Shown here piece by piece: positions 24,081-33,497 of a stretch of DNA of 64,000 nucleotides. The notes under the pieces were generated by a model that ran no database searches, was not told the origin of the DNA, and saw only the letters and a list, made by a program, of their open reading frames with translations. The first letter of the stretch is position 1. Every line of letters starts with the position of its first letter. This DNA comes from Swaminathania salitolerans (GTDB lineage Bacteria > Pseudomonadota > Alphaproteobacteria > Acetobacterales > Acetobacteraceae), in assembly GCF_025994315.1 (NCBI RefSeq), contig NZ_BAQE01000005.1; one strand, given 5' to 3'. The position numbers and the translations under genes are program-made.

Positions 24081-26075
24081 ATGCGAGGAATTTCCTATTT
24101 CGCGTCGAGCAATAGCGCACGGGCGTTCATGCTGTGTGCCATGCTGGTGGCGGGAGCGACGTTCAATCCGCTCCGTGCCCAGGAAAGCAAATCGACGCTC
24201 TCCCCTGCCGATCACGACAATGCCCAGAGCGAGGAAACGGCGTTTGCAACGCCGCATTCCGCGTCTCCGGGCGGTCCGAACGGCCTTCCCCATCCGCTAT
24301 CCGCTTCGGATGCCGCCCTCCTCAAGGAGGCCTTCCGCGCCCAGCGCGCCGGCGATTTCGAAACCGCCATTTCCCGCGCCCGCAGCGCGCATGACAGCGT
24401 GCTGACGGGCGATCTTCTGGCCGAACGCTATCTCAACCCGGCCTACCATCCCCAGCCTGCCCAGCTCCGCCTGTGGCTGAAAACCTTTTCGGGTCTGGCA
24501 GATGCCGGAGCCATCCACGCCCTGCTCGTATCCCTCAGCCCCCGGGGCAGCGTTCCCTCCCAGAATTTCCCCACCCCTCTGGCCCCGACCGATTTCGGCG
24601 CCACCCCCTGGCACGCCGCCCCGGACCCTCTGGCCAGAATCCTCAACCGCAACCCGCTTCTGGACCGCACGGTCAACGAGCGTATCTCCTGGGGACTAAA
24701 GGGAGGACAGAGCGCCGTCCGTCTGGTGGATGCCACACCCGGCATGACCCCCCTCTATGCCGCCCAGCTCAGGGCGGAAATCGCGCTGGGCATGCTCAGC
24801 ACCGGCGAGGCCGGCTTTGCGCTCGAAACCGCGCGGACCGGCTTTATCCGGAGCAAGCATCAGCTCGGCTATGCCGGGTATGTGGCCGGACTGGCTGCCT
24901 GGCGACAGGGCCGTATCCGGGAAGCGCTCGGCTTTTTCGAACAGGCCTCGCGGGCACGCACGATCACGAACGAAACGAGGGCGGCTGCCTCCTACTGGGC
25001 GGGGCGCGCTCATCGTCGTCTGGACGATCGCCACGGTCTTGCGCAAAACTGGTTCCAGCGCGCCGCTTCGGAAACCGGGACATTTTACGGTATACTGGCT
25101 CGCCAGACGCTCGGCGTGCGCCATGCCGGCGCCACCCCCGAACATGCCGACATGGCCGGTGGACTCTCTGCCGATGACGAGACGGCCCTGAACAATCCCA
25201 TTCCCGTCATGGGCGAGATCGATGTCGAGGCCGTCGCCGCAACCCCGCAGGGGCGACGGCTTTTCGCCCTGCTCCAGATCGGCGAGGCAGCCCGGGCCGA
25301 AGCGCTGCTCCGGCGCATGTGGCCCGATATCGTCTCCGATCCGGCCCTGTGTCACTCTGTCCAGCTCGTGGCCGCGGCGGCAGGTCTGCATGACCTTTCC
25401 GAACAGATTGCAACGATTCTGGCAGCACGCGACGGACGCCCGGCCCATCTGGCCGGATTTCCGACCCCGCATCTCGCGCCGCGTCACGGGTTCAAGATGG
25501 ATCCCGCACTCGTCTACGCCCTGACCCGGCTGGAATCCAATTTCGATCCGAAAGCGTCGTCCAGCGCCGGGGCGCATGGTCTCATGCAGATCCGGCCTCT
25601 GACCGCAAGCTTCGTCAGCGGTCCGAAACCGAGCCTGGACGCGCATGGGGTTGCCATCATCAACGTGCCCCCCGACATGATCGGGCGGCTGCACAATCCG
25701 GCCGTGAATCTCGAGATCGGCCAGCTCTATGTCCAGTATCTCGCAGGCCTGTCGGAACGCTCGGAAACCGCTCCCAGAGGGGGGGATCTGATCCATACGC
25801 TCGCGTCGTACAATGCGGGGCCGGGTGCGATCGCGCGCTGGGAAAACGCCTCCCAGAAAGAGAGCGACCTCATCAGGGATCCGCTGCTCTTCATGGAGCT
25901 GCTCCCGAATGGCGAGACGCGCGACTATGTTCATCACGCCCTGGCCTATCTCTGGATCTATGCGGACAAGCTCGATCTCCCGGCGCCTTCGCTGCGCGCG
26001 CTCTCTCATGCAGAATGGCCGTGCTTCGCCGACGAACGGGCCATCGCGTCGACCCACGCCGTCACCTATCACTAG
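24081..26075 (+). CDS. slt: soluble lytic murein transglycosylase
   Basis: This 664-residue periplasmic enzyme cleaves peptidoglycan glycan strands to 1,6-anhydromuropeptides. A signal peptide (MRGISYFASSNSARAFMLCAMLVAGA) leads into a long alpha-helical superhelix (U/L domains), then the SLT catalytic domain at about 470-620: the catalytic Glu is in LTRLESNFDP, followed by GAHGLMQI and YNAGPGAI. The ATG at 24081 begins the signal peptide and follows a TAGGAG ribosome site. No partner gene is adjacent; an HTH regulator lies convergent downstream. Confidence 0.93.
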   Translation: MRGISYFASSNSARAFMLCAMLVAGATFNPLRAQESKSTLSPADHDNAQSEETAFATPHSASPGGPNGLPHPLSASDAALLKEAFRAQRAGDFETAISRARSAHDSVLTGDLLAERYLNPAYHPQPAQLRLWLKTFSGLADAGAIHALLVSLSPRGSVPSQNFPTPLAPTDFGATPWHAAPDPLARILNRNPLLDRTVNERISWGLKGGQSAVRLVDATPGMTPLYAAQLRAEIALGMLSTGEAGFALETARTGFIRSKHQLGYAGYVAGLAAWRQGRIREALGFFEQASRARTITNETRAAASYWAGRAHRRLDDRHGLAQNWFQRAASETGTFYGILARQTLGVRHAGATPEHADMAGGLSADDETALNNPIPVMGEIDVEAVAATPQGRRLFALLQIGEAARAEALLRRMWPDIVSDPALCHSVQLVAAAAGLHDLSEQIATILAARDGRPAHLAGFPTPHLAPRHGFKMDPALVYALTRLESNFDPKASSSAGAHGLMQIRPLTASFVSGPKPSLDAHGVAIINVPPDMIGRLHNPAVNLEIGQLYVQYLAGLSERSETAPRGGDLIHTLASYNAGPGAIARWENASQKESDLIRDPLLFMELLPNGETRDYVHHALAYLWIYADKLDLPAPSLRALSHAEWPCFADERAIASTHAVTYH

Positions 26076-26097
26076 AACCGCATCCGGGTGGCGACAC

Positions 26098-26121
26098 CCG
26101 GACCGGATCAGTCCGGTCCGG
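26098..26121. terminator. perfect 10-bp hairpin after slt
   Basis: CCGGACCGGA and TCCGGTCCGG pair around a TCAG loop. A second stem (CCGGGTG at 26084, CACCCGG at 26095) shares its last bases, so the two are mutually exclusive. There is no T-tract. It lies between convergent genes and probably ends or stabilises transcripts. Confidence 0.45.
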
Positions 26122-26170
26122 CTCGCCGGGGCGCAATGCATCGCAGGGGCGCGCGTCGCGGGAAAACGCC

Positions 26171-27088
26171 CTACAGGGCGGTTTCGGGTGGTAATCCGCC
26201 CGTCGATCTCCGTCCCGTAAACGCCCGGCCTCCTGCGTCCAGGTCCCTCCTCTCCGGATCCATCAATCGCTGGATCCGCAGCAGGTCTTCCGGGGTCGAG
26301 GGATTATAGACGATCAGCCCGAGATCGGGTCGTCCCTCCACGGTGAACCCGGAATATTCGAGCGCGATCATACCGGCGACCGGATGGTTCAGGCGTTTTG
26401 TCCCCTCGCCATGAAACCCGACATCGCTCTCCTGCCACAAGGCGAGAAATTCGGGGCTGCACGCACTCAGCTCCGATATCAGCCGATGAACGTCTTCCGG
26501 CGCACCGGCGCGCACCGCATCGGCCCGGAAGGCGGCAACCACAGATCGGGACATACGGGGCCAGTCGAGCTGCATCTCCCGTATCTGGGGTGTGCAGAAC
26601 ACGATCCGGAGAATGTTGCGCTGCTCCGGTGCCAGCCGACCGTAATCGGTCAGGACCGCTGCGGCCGCGTCGTTCCACGCCACGACATCCCACAGAGGCG
26701 TCTTCACGATGGCCGGGCTGAAGGCGAGCGCATCGAGCATGCGTTGCAGACGCGCCGTGATTCCCTCCGATGCGCTGTATTTCACCTCGGGAGGATGACC
26801 GAGTGCGAGCATGAACAGATGCTCGCGTTCGGGCGCGGTCAGAAGCAGCCCTTTCGCGAGGCGGTCGAGCACATCCGGAGACGGCGCCCCGCCCCGCCCC
26901 TGCTCGAGCCAGGTGTACCAGGTCGGGCTTATATTGGCGCGCTGGGCGACCTCTTCCCGCCGCAGCCCCGGCGTACGCCGACGGGTTGCGGGAAAACCGA
27001 GCGCAACCGGGTCGAGACGCGATCGCCTGTCCCTGAGATAGGCACCGAGGGATGCCGAGCGGGCCGAAGTCATCCTGTTGGTTTCCAT
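26171..27088 (-). CDS. XRE-type transcriptional regulator with MmyB-like ligand domain
   Basis: The product has 305 residues: an HTH of Cro/C1 type at about 10-85 (LRREEVAQRANISPTWYTWLEQGRG) and an MmyB-like PAS-type ligand domain behind it (TPLWDVVAWNDAAAAVL, NILRIVFC, HPVAGMIALEYSGF). This group often regulates an adjacent, divergent oxidoreductase gene. Here that gene starts 79 bp away on the other strand. The inducer is unknown, though relatives can bind fatty acids. The start at 27088 follows a TATCCCGG stretch and is not firmly fixed. Confidence 0.88.
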   Translation of the reverse strand: METNRMTSARSASLGAYLRDRRSRLDPVALGFPATRRRTPGLRREEVAQRANISPTWYTWLEQGRGGAPSPDVLDRLAKGLLLTAPEREHLFMLALGHPPEVKYSASEGITARLQRMLDALAFSPAIVKTPLWDVVAWNDAAAAVLTDYGRLAPEQRNILRIVFCTPQIREMQLDWPRMSRSVVAAFRADAVRAGAPEDVHRLISELSACSPEFLALWQESDVGFHGEGTKRLNHPVAGMIALEYSGFTVEGRPDLGLIVYNPSTPEDLLRIQRLMDPERRDLDAGGRAFTGRRSTGGLPPETAL

Positions 27089-27167
27089 ACCGGGATAAGG
27101 TCACTGCTGTAACAGGAACCAGCCTAGGTTCATGAGAGGGAGGAAGACAATCGGGGAGATGTGAGGG

Positions 27168-28061
27168 ATGCGGATTTTTCTTACCGGGGCGAACGGGTTC
27201 ATAGGCGCCCGGCTCGTCTCCGAACTCATCGGTGCCGGACATCGCGTTCTGGGCCTCACGCGCTCGGATGCGGGCGCGGAGAAACTGCGTGCCGCCGGAG
27301 CCGAGGAGCATCGGGGCGACCTCGGGGCGCTGCGCACCCTGCGTCAGGGCGCAGAGAAATGCGATGGCGTCATTCATACGGCGTTCGACCACGATTTCAC
27401 CCGTTATGCCGTCAATTGCGCGCAGGACGAACGTGCGATCGCGGCCCTGGGCGAGGTCCTGCGCGGCTCGGACCGACCTTTCGTGATCACCTCCACGACG
27501 TTGTTCGGAGAGGCGGTTCCGGGTCGACGCGCGGATGAGGACGTCTTCAATCCGGAGCATCCCAATCCCCGCGCCCTTTCCGAAATCGCCGCCATGACCA
27601 TGATCGAGCGCGGTATGTCCGTCTCCCTTCTGCGCCTGTCGCAGATTCACGACACCTGTCGTCAGGGTCTGGTGAGCTTTCTGATCCGGCTCGCACAGCA
27701 GAAGGGATGCTCCGCCTATATCGAGGGCATGCCGCGCCGCTGGTCTGCCGCACATGTCTCCGACACGACCCGGCTCTATCGTCTCGCTCTGGAAAAAGGG
27801 GCGGTCGGCGCACGCTATCATGCAACATCGGAGGAAGGGGTCTGCGTACGCGCGATTGCCGAGGCGATCGGGAAACGGCTGAACCTGCCCGTCATGGCTC
27901 TGCCCCGGAGCGAGGCCATCGCGCATTTCGGATGGCTTTACGGATTCGTCTCGAAAGACATGCTGGCATCGAGCGACAAGACGCGGCAGCGTCTGGCATG
28001 GTCGCCGGACGGCCCGGGTCTGCTCGATGATATTTCCCGGCTTGCGACCGGGCCGGCCTGA
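27168..28061 (+). CDS. extended SDR / NAD-dependent epimerase-like oxidoreductase
   Basis: This 297-residue protein opens with the extended-SDR nucleotide motif FLTGANGFIGARL and shows GDLGALRTL and CDGVIHTAF, as in 3-beta-hydroxysteroid dehydrogenase/epimerase-like SDRs. The usual Tyr-Lys pair is not in its classical form; the corresponding stretch is NPRALSEIAAM, as in a subgroup of these proteins. It is divergent from the XRE regulator, which is its most likely repressor or activator. Substrate is unknown. Confidence 0.85.
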   Translation: MRIFLTGANGFIGARLVSELIGAGHRVLGLTRSDAGAEKLRAAGAEEHRGDLGALRTLRQGAEKCDGVIHTAFDHDFTRYAVNCAQDERAIAALGEVLRGSDRPFVITSTTLFGEAVPGRRADEDVFNPEHPNPRALSEIAAMTMIERGMSVSLLRLSQIHDTCRQGLVSFLIRLAQQKGCSAYIEGMPRRWSAAHVSDTTRLYRLALEKGAVGARYHATSEEGVCVRAIAEAIGKRLNLPVMALPRSEAIAHFGWLYGFVSKDMLASSDKTRQRLAWSPDGPGLLDDISRLATGPA

Positions 28062-28079
28062 GGTGTCGCTCTGCCTCTC

Positions 28080-28121
28080 GCGTTTGTCCTTGCGCGTTTG
28101 TCCTTGCGCTTGTGTCCGTGC
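28080..28121. repeat. 14-nt tandem repeat, three units
   Basis: GCGTTTGTCCTTGC occurs at 28080 and 28094, identical, with a decayed third copy at 28108. It lies between the epimerase-like gene and the convergent CNNM gene. Confidence 0.75.
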
Positions 28122-28179
28122 GCTTGCGTGACCCGGCCGGGCCATGCGCCACCCGGTCGGCGCACCCCGCCGGAACGCC

Positions 28180-29472
28180 TCAGTTCTCGGCGAGAACCTG
28201 ACGGCTTGCCCGCACCTTCGTGACGCGGCGCTGTTCCATCTCGACCACTTCGAACAGCCATCCTGCGAAGACGACCTTGTCTCCCTTGGCCGGGACGCGG
28301 CGCAGCAACGCCAGAATGGCCCCGGCCAGGGTGTGATAACTGCCCGCCGCGGGAAGGTCCGGCAGATCGAGCACCGAGCGCACCTCGTCGGCAGGCATGA
28401 AGCCATCGAGAAGATAGTCGTCCTTCCTGCGGGCATCGGCCCGCTCGGTCTTGCTCTTTTCCGAGGTCTCGTCGCCCACGATCGCCTCGAAGATATCCGA
28501 AGGGGTCACGATGCCCTCGAAGGACCCGTATTCATCGAGGACGAAGGCGATTCCCAGACGTTCGCCCCGCATACGCTCGATCATGTCCTGTGCCGTCAGA
28601 CTGTCGGGCACGACGATCGGCTGTCTGAGCGCCGCCTCGATCGAGATCGGCAGCCCCTGCAGCAGACGATCCATCAGATCCTTCGCGAGCACGACCCCGA
28701 CCGGGTGATCGACATCCCCTTCGCAGACCAGGATGCGCGTATAGGTGGATTGTCGCAGCTTGACGATCAGCGCATCGCGGCTGGCATGGCGCTCCACCCA
28801 GAAAAGCTCGTTTCGCGGCGTCATGATGGCGCGCACGGGACGATCGGCGAGCCGCAGAAGACGCTCGATCATGACGCGCTCCTCACTCTCGAGCACACCG
28901 GCCTGCGCGCCTTCGGCCAGCATGGCACGCAGCTCCTCCTCGGTGATCGCAGCGCGCGTCAGCCCGCCCACGCCGAGAAGACGCAGCACGATCGATGACG
29001 TACCGCTCAGAAGGGCCACGACCGGACGGGAAACGGTGAGGAGCGCCAGCAACACGAAAGAGAGACGCGCCGCGATCTTTTCCGGCTGCTGGAGCGCGAT
29101 CTGCTTGGGCACCAGCTCGCCGAAGACGAGCATCGTGAAGGTGATCGCAACGACGACGATCCCGATCGAGAGCTCGTTGGCGAAAGGCCTGAGCCAGGAA
29201 ACACGCACGATCAGATGTGTAAGGTCCTCTTCGATCTGGCTACCGCCGAACGCGCCTTCGAGAATCGAGACGAGCGTCATGCCGATCTGCACGGTCGGCA
29301 GGAAGGAATGCGGCTCGTCGGCAAGACGCAAGGCCCGCTCGGCACCCCTGACCTGACGCTTCACCAGCGCGGCCAGCCGCGGGCGCTTGGCCGAGATGAG
29401 CGCCATCTCGCCCATGGCGAAGATGCTGTTCAGCGCAATCAGAAGACAGATGACCAGGATCGGGGTGAGCAT
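28180..29472 (-). CDS. CNNM/CBS-domain membrane protein (hemolysin family)
   Basis: This 430-residue protein has an N-terminal CNNM domain with about four TM segments (MLTPILVICLLIALNSIFAMGEMAL onwards), two CBS domains (about 205-325, starting RAIMTPRNELFWVE) and a C-terminal CorC_HlyC domain (DYLLDGFMPADEV to the end). Relatives transport or control Mg2+ and other divalent cations; the name hemolysin is historical. It stands alone, with the hpnH terminator in the gap upstream. Confidence 0.93.
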   Translation of the reverse strand: MLTPILVICLLIALNSIFAMGEMALISAKRPRLAALVKRQVRGAERALRLADEPHSFLPTVQIGMTLVSILEGAFGGSQIEEDLTHLIVRVSWLRPFANELSIGIVVVAITFTMLVFGELVPKQIALQQPEKIAARLSFVLLALLTVSRPVVALLSGTSSIVLRLLGVGGLTRAAITEEELRAMLAEGAQAGVLESEERVMIERLLRLADRPVRAIMTPRNELFWVERHASRDALIVKLRQSTYTRILVCEGDVDHPVGVVLAKDLMDRLLQGLPISIEAALRQPIVVPDSLTAQDMIERMRGERLGIAFVLDEYGSFEGIVTPSDIFEAIVGDETSEKSKTERADARRKDDYLLDGFMPADEVRSVLDLPDLPAAGSYHTLAGAILALLRRVPAKGDKVVFAGWLFEVVEMEQRRVTKVRASRQVLAEN

Positions 29473-29494
29473 GAGGTCCTTCGTTCAGAAACGG

Positions 29495-29533
29495 AAAAAG
29501 GCGGACATACGCATTGTATGCCCGCCTTTCCGG
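29495..29533 (-). terminator. intrinsic terminator after hpnH
   Basis: A stem made of AAAGGCGG plus ACATACG and its complement TGTATG plus CCGCCTTT, with flanking A and T runs, lies between hpnH and the CNNM gene on the minus strand. It ends the hpnH transcript before the CNNM start. Confidence 0.7.
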
Positions 29534-29654
29534 AATAGAGCGACCCCGGCAGAAAACCTGACATCCCCGGCCGGGGAGGGCGCATCGACCGCTATGCCCC
29601 GATCACCGGGCATAGCGAAGCGCATCGGGTGAGGAAGCCCCTCATTTTTCGCAC

Positions 29655-30842
29655 TCAGTCGGCTGCGTCGGCAACCTCGACCGTCTTGGTCTCGGCCTTG
29701 TGGACACGCACGCGCGGCCCGCGGGCGGGTTTGCGCGATTCGAGCAACGTGACCTGCTCGGCCACCTGCGTCTCGTATTTGTATTCTGCGGGACGCTGGT
29801 TCTCGAGAGAGATCTCCGGGACCATCGGCTTTTCGGTCTCGGGTCCGAACAGGGCCACCTTCGCGATATGCCAGGGACGCTTGACGGCATCCATGACGGC
29901 CGTGGATTCGTAACCCGAATGGACCATGCAATCGGCGCATTTCTCATAGGCGCCGGTGCCGTACTGTTCCCAGGCGGTGTCGTCCATCAGCTCCCTGAAC
30001 GTCTTGGCATAGCCTTCGCCGAGCAGATAGCAGGGACGCTGCCAGCCGAACACGGTACGCAGAGGCTTGCCCCAGGGCGTGCAGTGATAATTCTCGTTGC
30101 CCGCGAGGAAGTTCAGGAAGAGCGGCGACTGGGTGAAGCGCCACTTCTTGCCCTTGCCCAGACGGAAGATGTCGCGGAAGAGCTGCTTGGTCTTCTGGCG
30201 GTTCAGGAAGTGCTCCTGATCGGGCGCACGCTCATAGGCGTAACCCGGTGCCGTCATGACGCCATCGACGCCGAGCGCCATGACCTCGTCGAAGAACCGC
30301 GCCACGCGCTCGGGCTGCGCACCGTCGAACAGCGTGCAGTTGATCGAGACCCGGAATCCGCGTTCCTTCGCCTTGCGAATGGCGGAAACGGCACGCTCGT
30401 ACACACCTTCCTGGCAGACGGACGAATCGTGCATCGCCTTGTCGCCATCGAGATGGATATCCCAGGAGAAGAAGGGATTGGGCTCGTAATCGTCGAGCTT
30501 CTTCTCGAGCAGGAGCCCGTTGGTGCACAGATAGACGTATTTCTTGCGCGCCGTCAGACCCTTGACGATTTCGGGCATCTCCTTGTGAAGGAGCGGCTCA
30601 CCGCCTGCGATCGCAATGACGGGGGCATCGGCTTCGGCATCCGCATCCAGACAATCCTGCACGCTCAGACGCTGGTTCAGGATCTGGGCGGGATAGTCGA
30701 TCTTGCCGCAACCGGCGCAGGCAAGGTTGCAGCGGAACAGCGGTTCGAGCATCAGGACAAGGGGATAGCGCTTGCGACCCAGAAGATGCTGCTTGACCAC
30801 ATAACGTCCGACACGGACGGCCTGCATCAATGGAACGGCCAT
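29655..30842 (-). CDS. hpnH: adenosyl-hopene transferase HpnH
   Basis: HpnH is a radical-SAM enzyme that adds a 5'-deoxyadenosyl group to hopene, the first step of extended hopanoid side-chain synthesis. The protein has 395 residues. The iron-sulfur motif is FRCNLACAGCGK at about 52-63 (CxxxCxxC), followed by the GGEPLLHKE SAM-binding motif near 100. The C-terminal region (CADCMVHSGYE) matches the DUF3463 tail of the family. It is divergent from the hpnM-hpnI-hpnJ-hpnK block across 530 bp. Squalene-hopene cyclase is not in the window. Confidence 0.95.
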   Translation of the reverse strand: MAVPLMQAVRVGRYVVKQHLLGRKRYPLVLMLEPLFRCNLACAGCGKIDYPAQILNQRLSVQDCLDADAEADAPVIAIAGGEPLLHKEMPEIVKGLTARKKYVYLCTNGLLLEKKLDDYEPNPFFSWDIHLDGDKAMHDSSVCQEGVYERAVSAIRKAKERGFRVSINCTLFDGAQPERVARFFDEVMALGVDGVMTAPGYAYERAPDQEHFLNRQKTKQLFRDIFRLGKGKKWRFTQSPLFLNFLAGNENYHCTPWGKPLRTVFGWQRPCYLLGEGYAKTFRELMDDTAWEQYGTGAYEKCADCMVHSGYESTAVMDAVKRPWHIAKVALFGPETEKPMVPEISLENQRPAEYKYETQVAEQVTLLESRKPARGPRVRVHKAETKTVEVADAAD

Positions 30843-31372
30843 GTATCTCTTTGCTCCTACACCAGATGACGTGCGATCGCGGAGCCAGATCGGGCCCGGC
30901 AGACAGGCCGCCTCGACGTCAAACGTAAGACCCGTTGATCAGAAAATCTCTGGAAAACAACACCGGAAGACTGTTCGGCGTGCAAGACTCAAAATGACAC
31001 AAACGGGATGATAAAGCGTGGCCTATACACCGGCGCGGCACGACTTCTCAACAACGCATCTTTTTCGGCGAACAGGCTGTGTCATTTTAGTGACATGTCT
31101 TTCGGATAACTAACCTATTTTTAAGCTGAAATCTGTTGCAACATATGGGGCGATGCGCGCATTCGCTGCCTTCGCCATCCGGTTACGGCACCCTATTTGC
31201 ACTTTTCAGCGTTATATCCGACATATGCCGGACAAGGCCGGGTGCTTCGAAAAGGGGTGCCGGTCGAGGTCGGGCAGGAGATGATCTGGTCGGGATGCGA
31301 CTCACCCCACTTTTCCGGGTGGGTCTCCAGTCATATGTCTATCCCGCATCAGGGCAGATTTGAGGACGCAGC
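30843..31372. promoter_or_regulatory. divergent regulatory gap of hopanoid genes
   Basis: This 530-bp gap is richer in AT than its surroundings and holds no convincing gene. A 10-nt word AAAATGACAC (30990-31000 region) recurs in inverted form as GTGTCATTTT at 31079-31088, and the second copy is part of TGTCA-N6-TGACA (31080-31095). These may be operator sites for divergent control of hpnH and the hpnM-I-J-K operon. Promoter boxes cannot be set with confidence. Confidence 0.45.
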
Positions 31373-32080
31373 ATGACATCAGTTACCGCCAGAACTTCGC
31401 GTGCCACCAATGAAAGACGGTCCGCCGCAAGACGGACCCTGTGCGCGTCCCTCGCCCTCGCTGCGCTGATGGCGCCGGGGGCTGCCGCCCTCGTCTCCCC
31501 CGCCATGGCCCAGACCGGTGCCGCGACGGGCGGTGCCGCCAGTTCGGCAGCCGTTGCACCGATCGACAGTCTCTATGCCGTTCTGCGCCAGATCCAGGCA
31601 CCCACGAGCGGAACGCCCGATGCCCGCGCCGCCATGGTCGCTCCCGTGATCGACCGGATCTTCGATCTCTCGACCGTCCTGCACAACTCGATCGGGATGC
31701 GGTACACGACCCTGTCCTCCGACGAGCAGACGAAGCTTCTTGCCGCGTTCCGGAAATTCACCGTCGCGCGCTATGTCTCGAGCTTCAAGAAAGGGGGCGA
31801 TGCCCGGTTCACGGTCAATCCCGTGACCCGTCCCGCACCGACGGGCGGCAGCACCATCGTCAACACCACGATCGGAGGTGGCAGTGATTCGGCCACGACG
31901 ATCAATTACGTGATGATGCCGTCGGGCGGCGGATACCGGATCGTCGATATTCTTCTCAACGGTCATATCAGTCAGGTCGCCGCGCAGCGTGCCGATTTCA
32001 GCTCGACTCTCGCGCGCGGCGGGGTTGACGGTCTGGTGACCCTTCTGAACCGCAAGACCGCCAAGTTCCTGAACGACTGA
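31373..32080 (+). CDS. hpnM: MlaC/Ttg2-like periplasmic protein, hopanoid-associated (HpnM)
   Basis: The product has 235 residues with a twin-arginine-free signal peptide (LALAALMAPGAAALVSPAMAQ) and an MlaC-type lipid-binding fold: DRIFDLSTVLHNSIG near residue 85, LLAAFRKFTVARYVSSF and GYRIVDILLNGHISQVAAQRADFSS. MlaC proteins shuttle phospholipid across the periplasm; HpnM forms sit in hopanoid clusters and are thought to help carry hopanoids. It begins the operon with hpnI, hpnJ and hpnK. Assignment to HpnM over generic MlaC rests partly on context. Confidence 0.85.
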   Translation: MTSVTARTSRATNERRSAARRTLCASLALAALMAPGAAALVSPAMAQTGAATGGAASSAAVAPIDSLYAVLRQIQAPTSGTPDARAAMVAPVIDRIFDLSTVLHNSIGMRYTTLSSDEQTKLLAAFRKFTVARYVSSFKKGGDARFTVNPVTRPAPTGGSTIVNTTIGGGSDSATTINYVMMPSGGGYRIVDILLNGHISQVAAQRADFSSTLARGGVDGLVTLLNRKTAKFLND

Positions 32081-32134
32081 GATGCCAGCCGGACCCTTCC
32101 AGTGTTCCTTCCTGACAGGGGAGGAGGAATACGC

Positions 32135-33385
32135 GTGCCCGGCATTCTGAGCTGGCTGGGCTATGCCTCGGCCGGGCTCGCCGTCGCCGGGTGTGCGCAG
32201 TCCCTGATCGGCGCGGCCCTGATCGCCGCGTTCCGGCGCAACGAGCGCCGGGAGAGGCGCGCGCCTGAAACCGGCGCGCCCAATACCGGCGCATATGAGA
32301 ATGGCGCATACGAGAATGGCACGAACGGGACGGGCGCAGACACGCTTCCGCCGGTCACGATCTTCAAGCCGCTTCACGGCGACGAACCGATGCTGGAGGC
32401 GGCCCTGCGCAGTTTCTGCATGCAGGATTATCCCGCCTTCCAGATCGTATGCGGCGTGCAGCGCAAGGACGATCCGGCGATCGCCGTCGTCGAGAGGCTG
32501 CGCGGCGCCTTTCCGTCATGTCAGATCGATCTGGTCATCGACCCGACCCCTCATGGCACGAATCGCAAGGTTGCCAACCTGATCAACATGGCCCCCCGTG
32601 CCAGACACGATCTGTTCGTCATCTCCGATTCCGATATCCATGTTCCTCCGAATTATTTGCGGGACGTGGTCCGGGGTCTGCTCACGCCGGGTGTCGGCCT
32701 CGTGACGACGCTCTATGCAGGACTGCCTGCCAGCGCGTCGCTCGTGCGACAATTCGCAGCCTGTCAGATCAATCACAATTTCATGCCCGGCGTCATGATG
32801 TCGCGCCTGCTCGGACGACGCGACTGTCTGGGCGCCACCATGGCCCTGCACCGGTCCACCCTCGCGCGTATCGGCGGGTTGACCGCTCTGGCCGATCATG
32901 TCGCAGACGATGCCGTACTCGGGCAGCGCGTCCGTGGCCTCGGGCAGACCATTGCGCTTGCACCCTGCATGACCTGGACGACCGTTGCGGAAGATTCGGC
33001 GCGCGCGATGATCGAGCACGAGCTCCGCTGGGGACGGACGGTCAAGAATGTCGAACCCGTCGGCTACGGTCTCTCGGCCATCCAGCTTCCCCTGTTCTGG
33101 GCCAGCGTCACGCTCGTCTGCTGCTGGCAGAGCAGCTGGGCGCTCTGGTTCTTCCTCGGGATCTGGGCCGTACGCGCGACAGCGGCCCTGATCGTGGATA
33201 TCCTGCTCGGACGCGTGACCCCGGTCGTGTACGGTCTCTTCCCCCTGCGCGAATGGCTGTCGGCGGCGATCATGGTCGGCAGCGCCCGCGGACAGCGCGT
33301 GGAATGGCGTGGCCAGACGCTGCATATCCGTCGCGCTTCCTCCGGCATTGCCCCTCCGGCCCATCCGGTGGAGCCGGGCGATTAG
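32135..33385 (+). CDS. hpnI: hopanoid glucosaminyl/GlcNAc glycosyltransferase HpnI
   Basis: HpnI is a membrane-anchored family-2-type glycosyltransferase that adds N-acetylglucosamine to bacteriohopanetetrol. The 416-residue product begins with GTG at 32135, with GAGGAGG ideally placed 7 nt upstream. It has an N-terminal TM helix, a short repeat-rich linker, the catalytic domain (VTIFKPLHGDEPMLEAALRSF, then SDSDIHVPPNYL carrying the DxD-like motif, and VADDAVLG), and C-terminal TM helices (FWASVTLVCCW, ALWFFLGIW). It lies 54 nt after hpnM and 112 nt before hpnJ. Confidence 0.92.
   Translation: MPGILSWLGYASAGLAVAGCAQSLIGAALIAAFRRNERRERRAPETGAPNTGAYENGAYENGTNGTGADTLPPVTIFKPLHGDEPMLEAALRSFCMQDYPAFQIVCGVQRKDDPAIAVVERLRGAFPSCQIDLVIDPTPHGTNRKVANLINMAPRARHDLFVISDSDIHVPPNYLRDVVRGLLTPGVGLVTTLYAGLPASASLVRQFAACQINHNFMPGVMMSRLLGRRDCLGATMALHRSTLARIGGLTALADHVADDAVLGQRVRGLGQTIALAPCMTWTTVAEDSARAMIEHELRWGRTVKNVEPVGYGLSAIQLPLFWASVTLVCCWQSSWALWFFLGIWAVRATAALIVDILLGRVTPVVYGLFPLREWLSAAIMVGSARGQRVEWRGQTLHIRRASSGIAPPAHPVEPGD
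32261..32335 (+). repeat. 15-nt tandem repeat in hpnI, five units
   Basis: Five units of 15 nt encode APETG, APNTG, AYENG, AYENG and TNGTG between the first TM helix and the catalytic domain of HpnI. Units three and four differ by one base. Confidence 0.78.
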
Positions 33386-33450
33386 ACTTTTCGACGTTTC
33401 GACCCCATATGCTCCGGAAACTGCCAGAGCACCCTGAATTCCCACCTTTG

Positions 33451-33477
33451 CCGGGTTCAACGACCCGGGAGGTTTTT
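33451..33477 (+). terminator. hairpin with T run between hpnI and hpnJ
   Basis: CCGGGT and ACCCGG pair over a 6-nt loop and are followed by GAGG and five T, about 25 nt before hpnJ. It may be a weak internal terminator or a processing site that sets the ratio of HpnI to HpnJ and HpnK; the T run also overlaps the GGAGG region. Confidence 0.4.
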
Positions 33478-33497
33478 GACCAAGGAAGCACTTCACC

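Noticed and set aside
26304..28436. Long minus-strand frame across the XRE regulator and the epimerase-like gene
   Set aside because: It crosses two supported genes in other phases and has no coherent domain.
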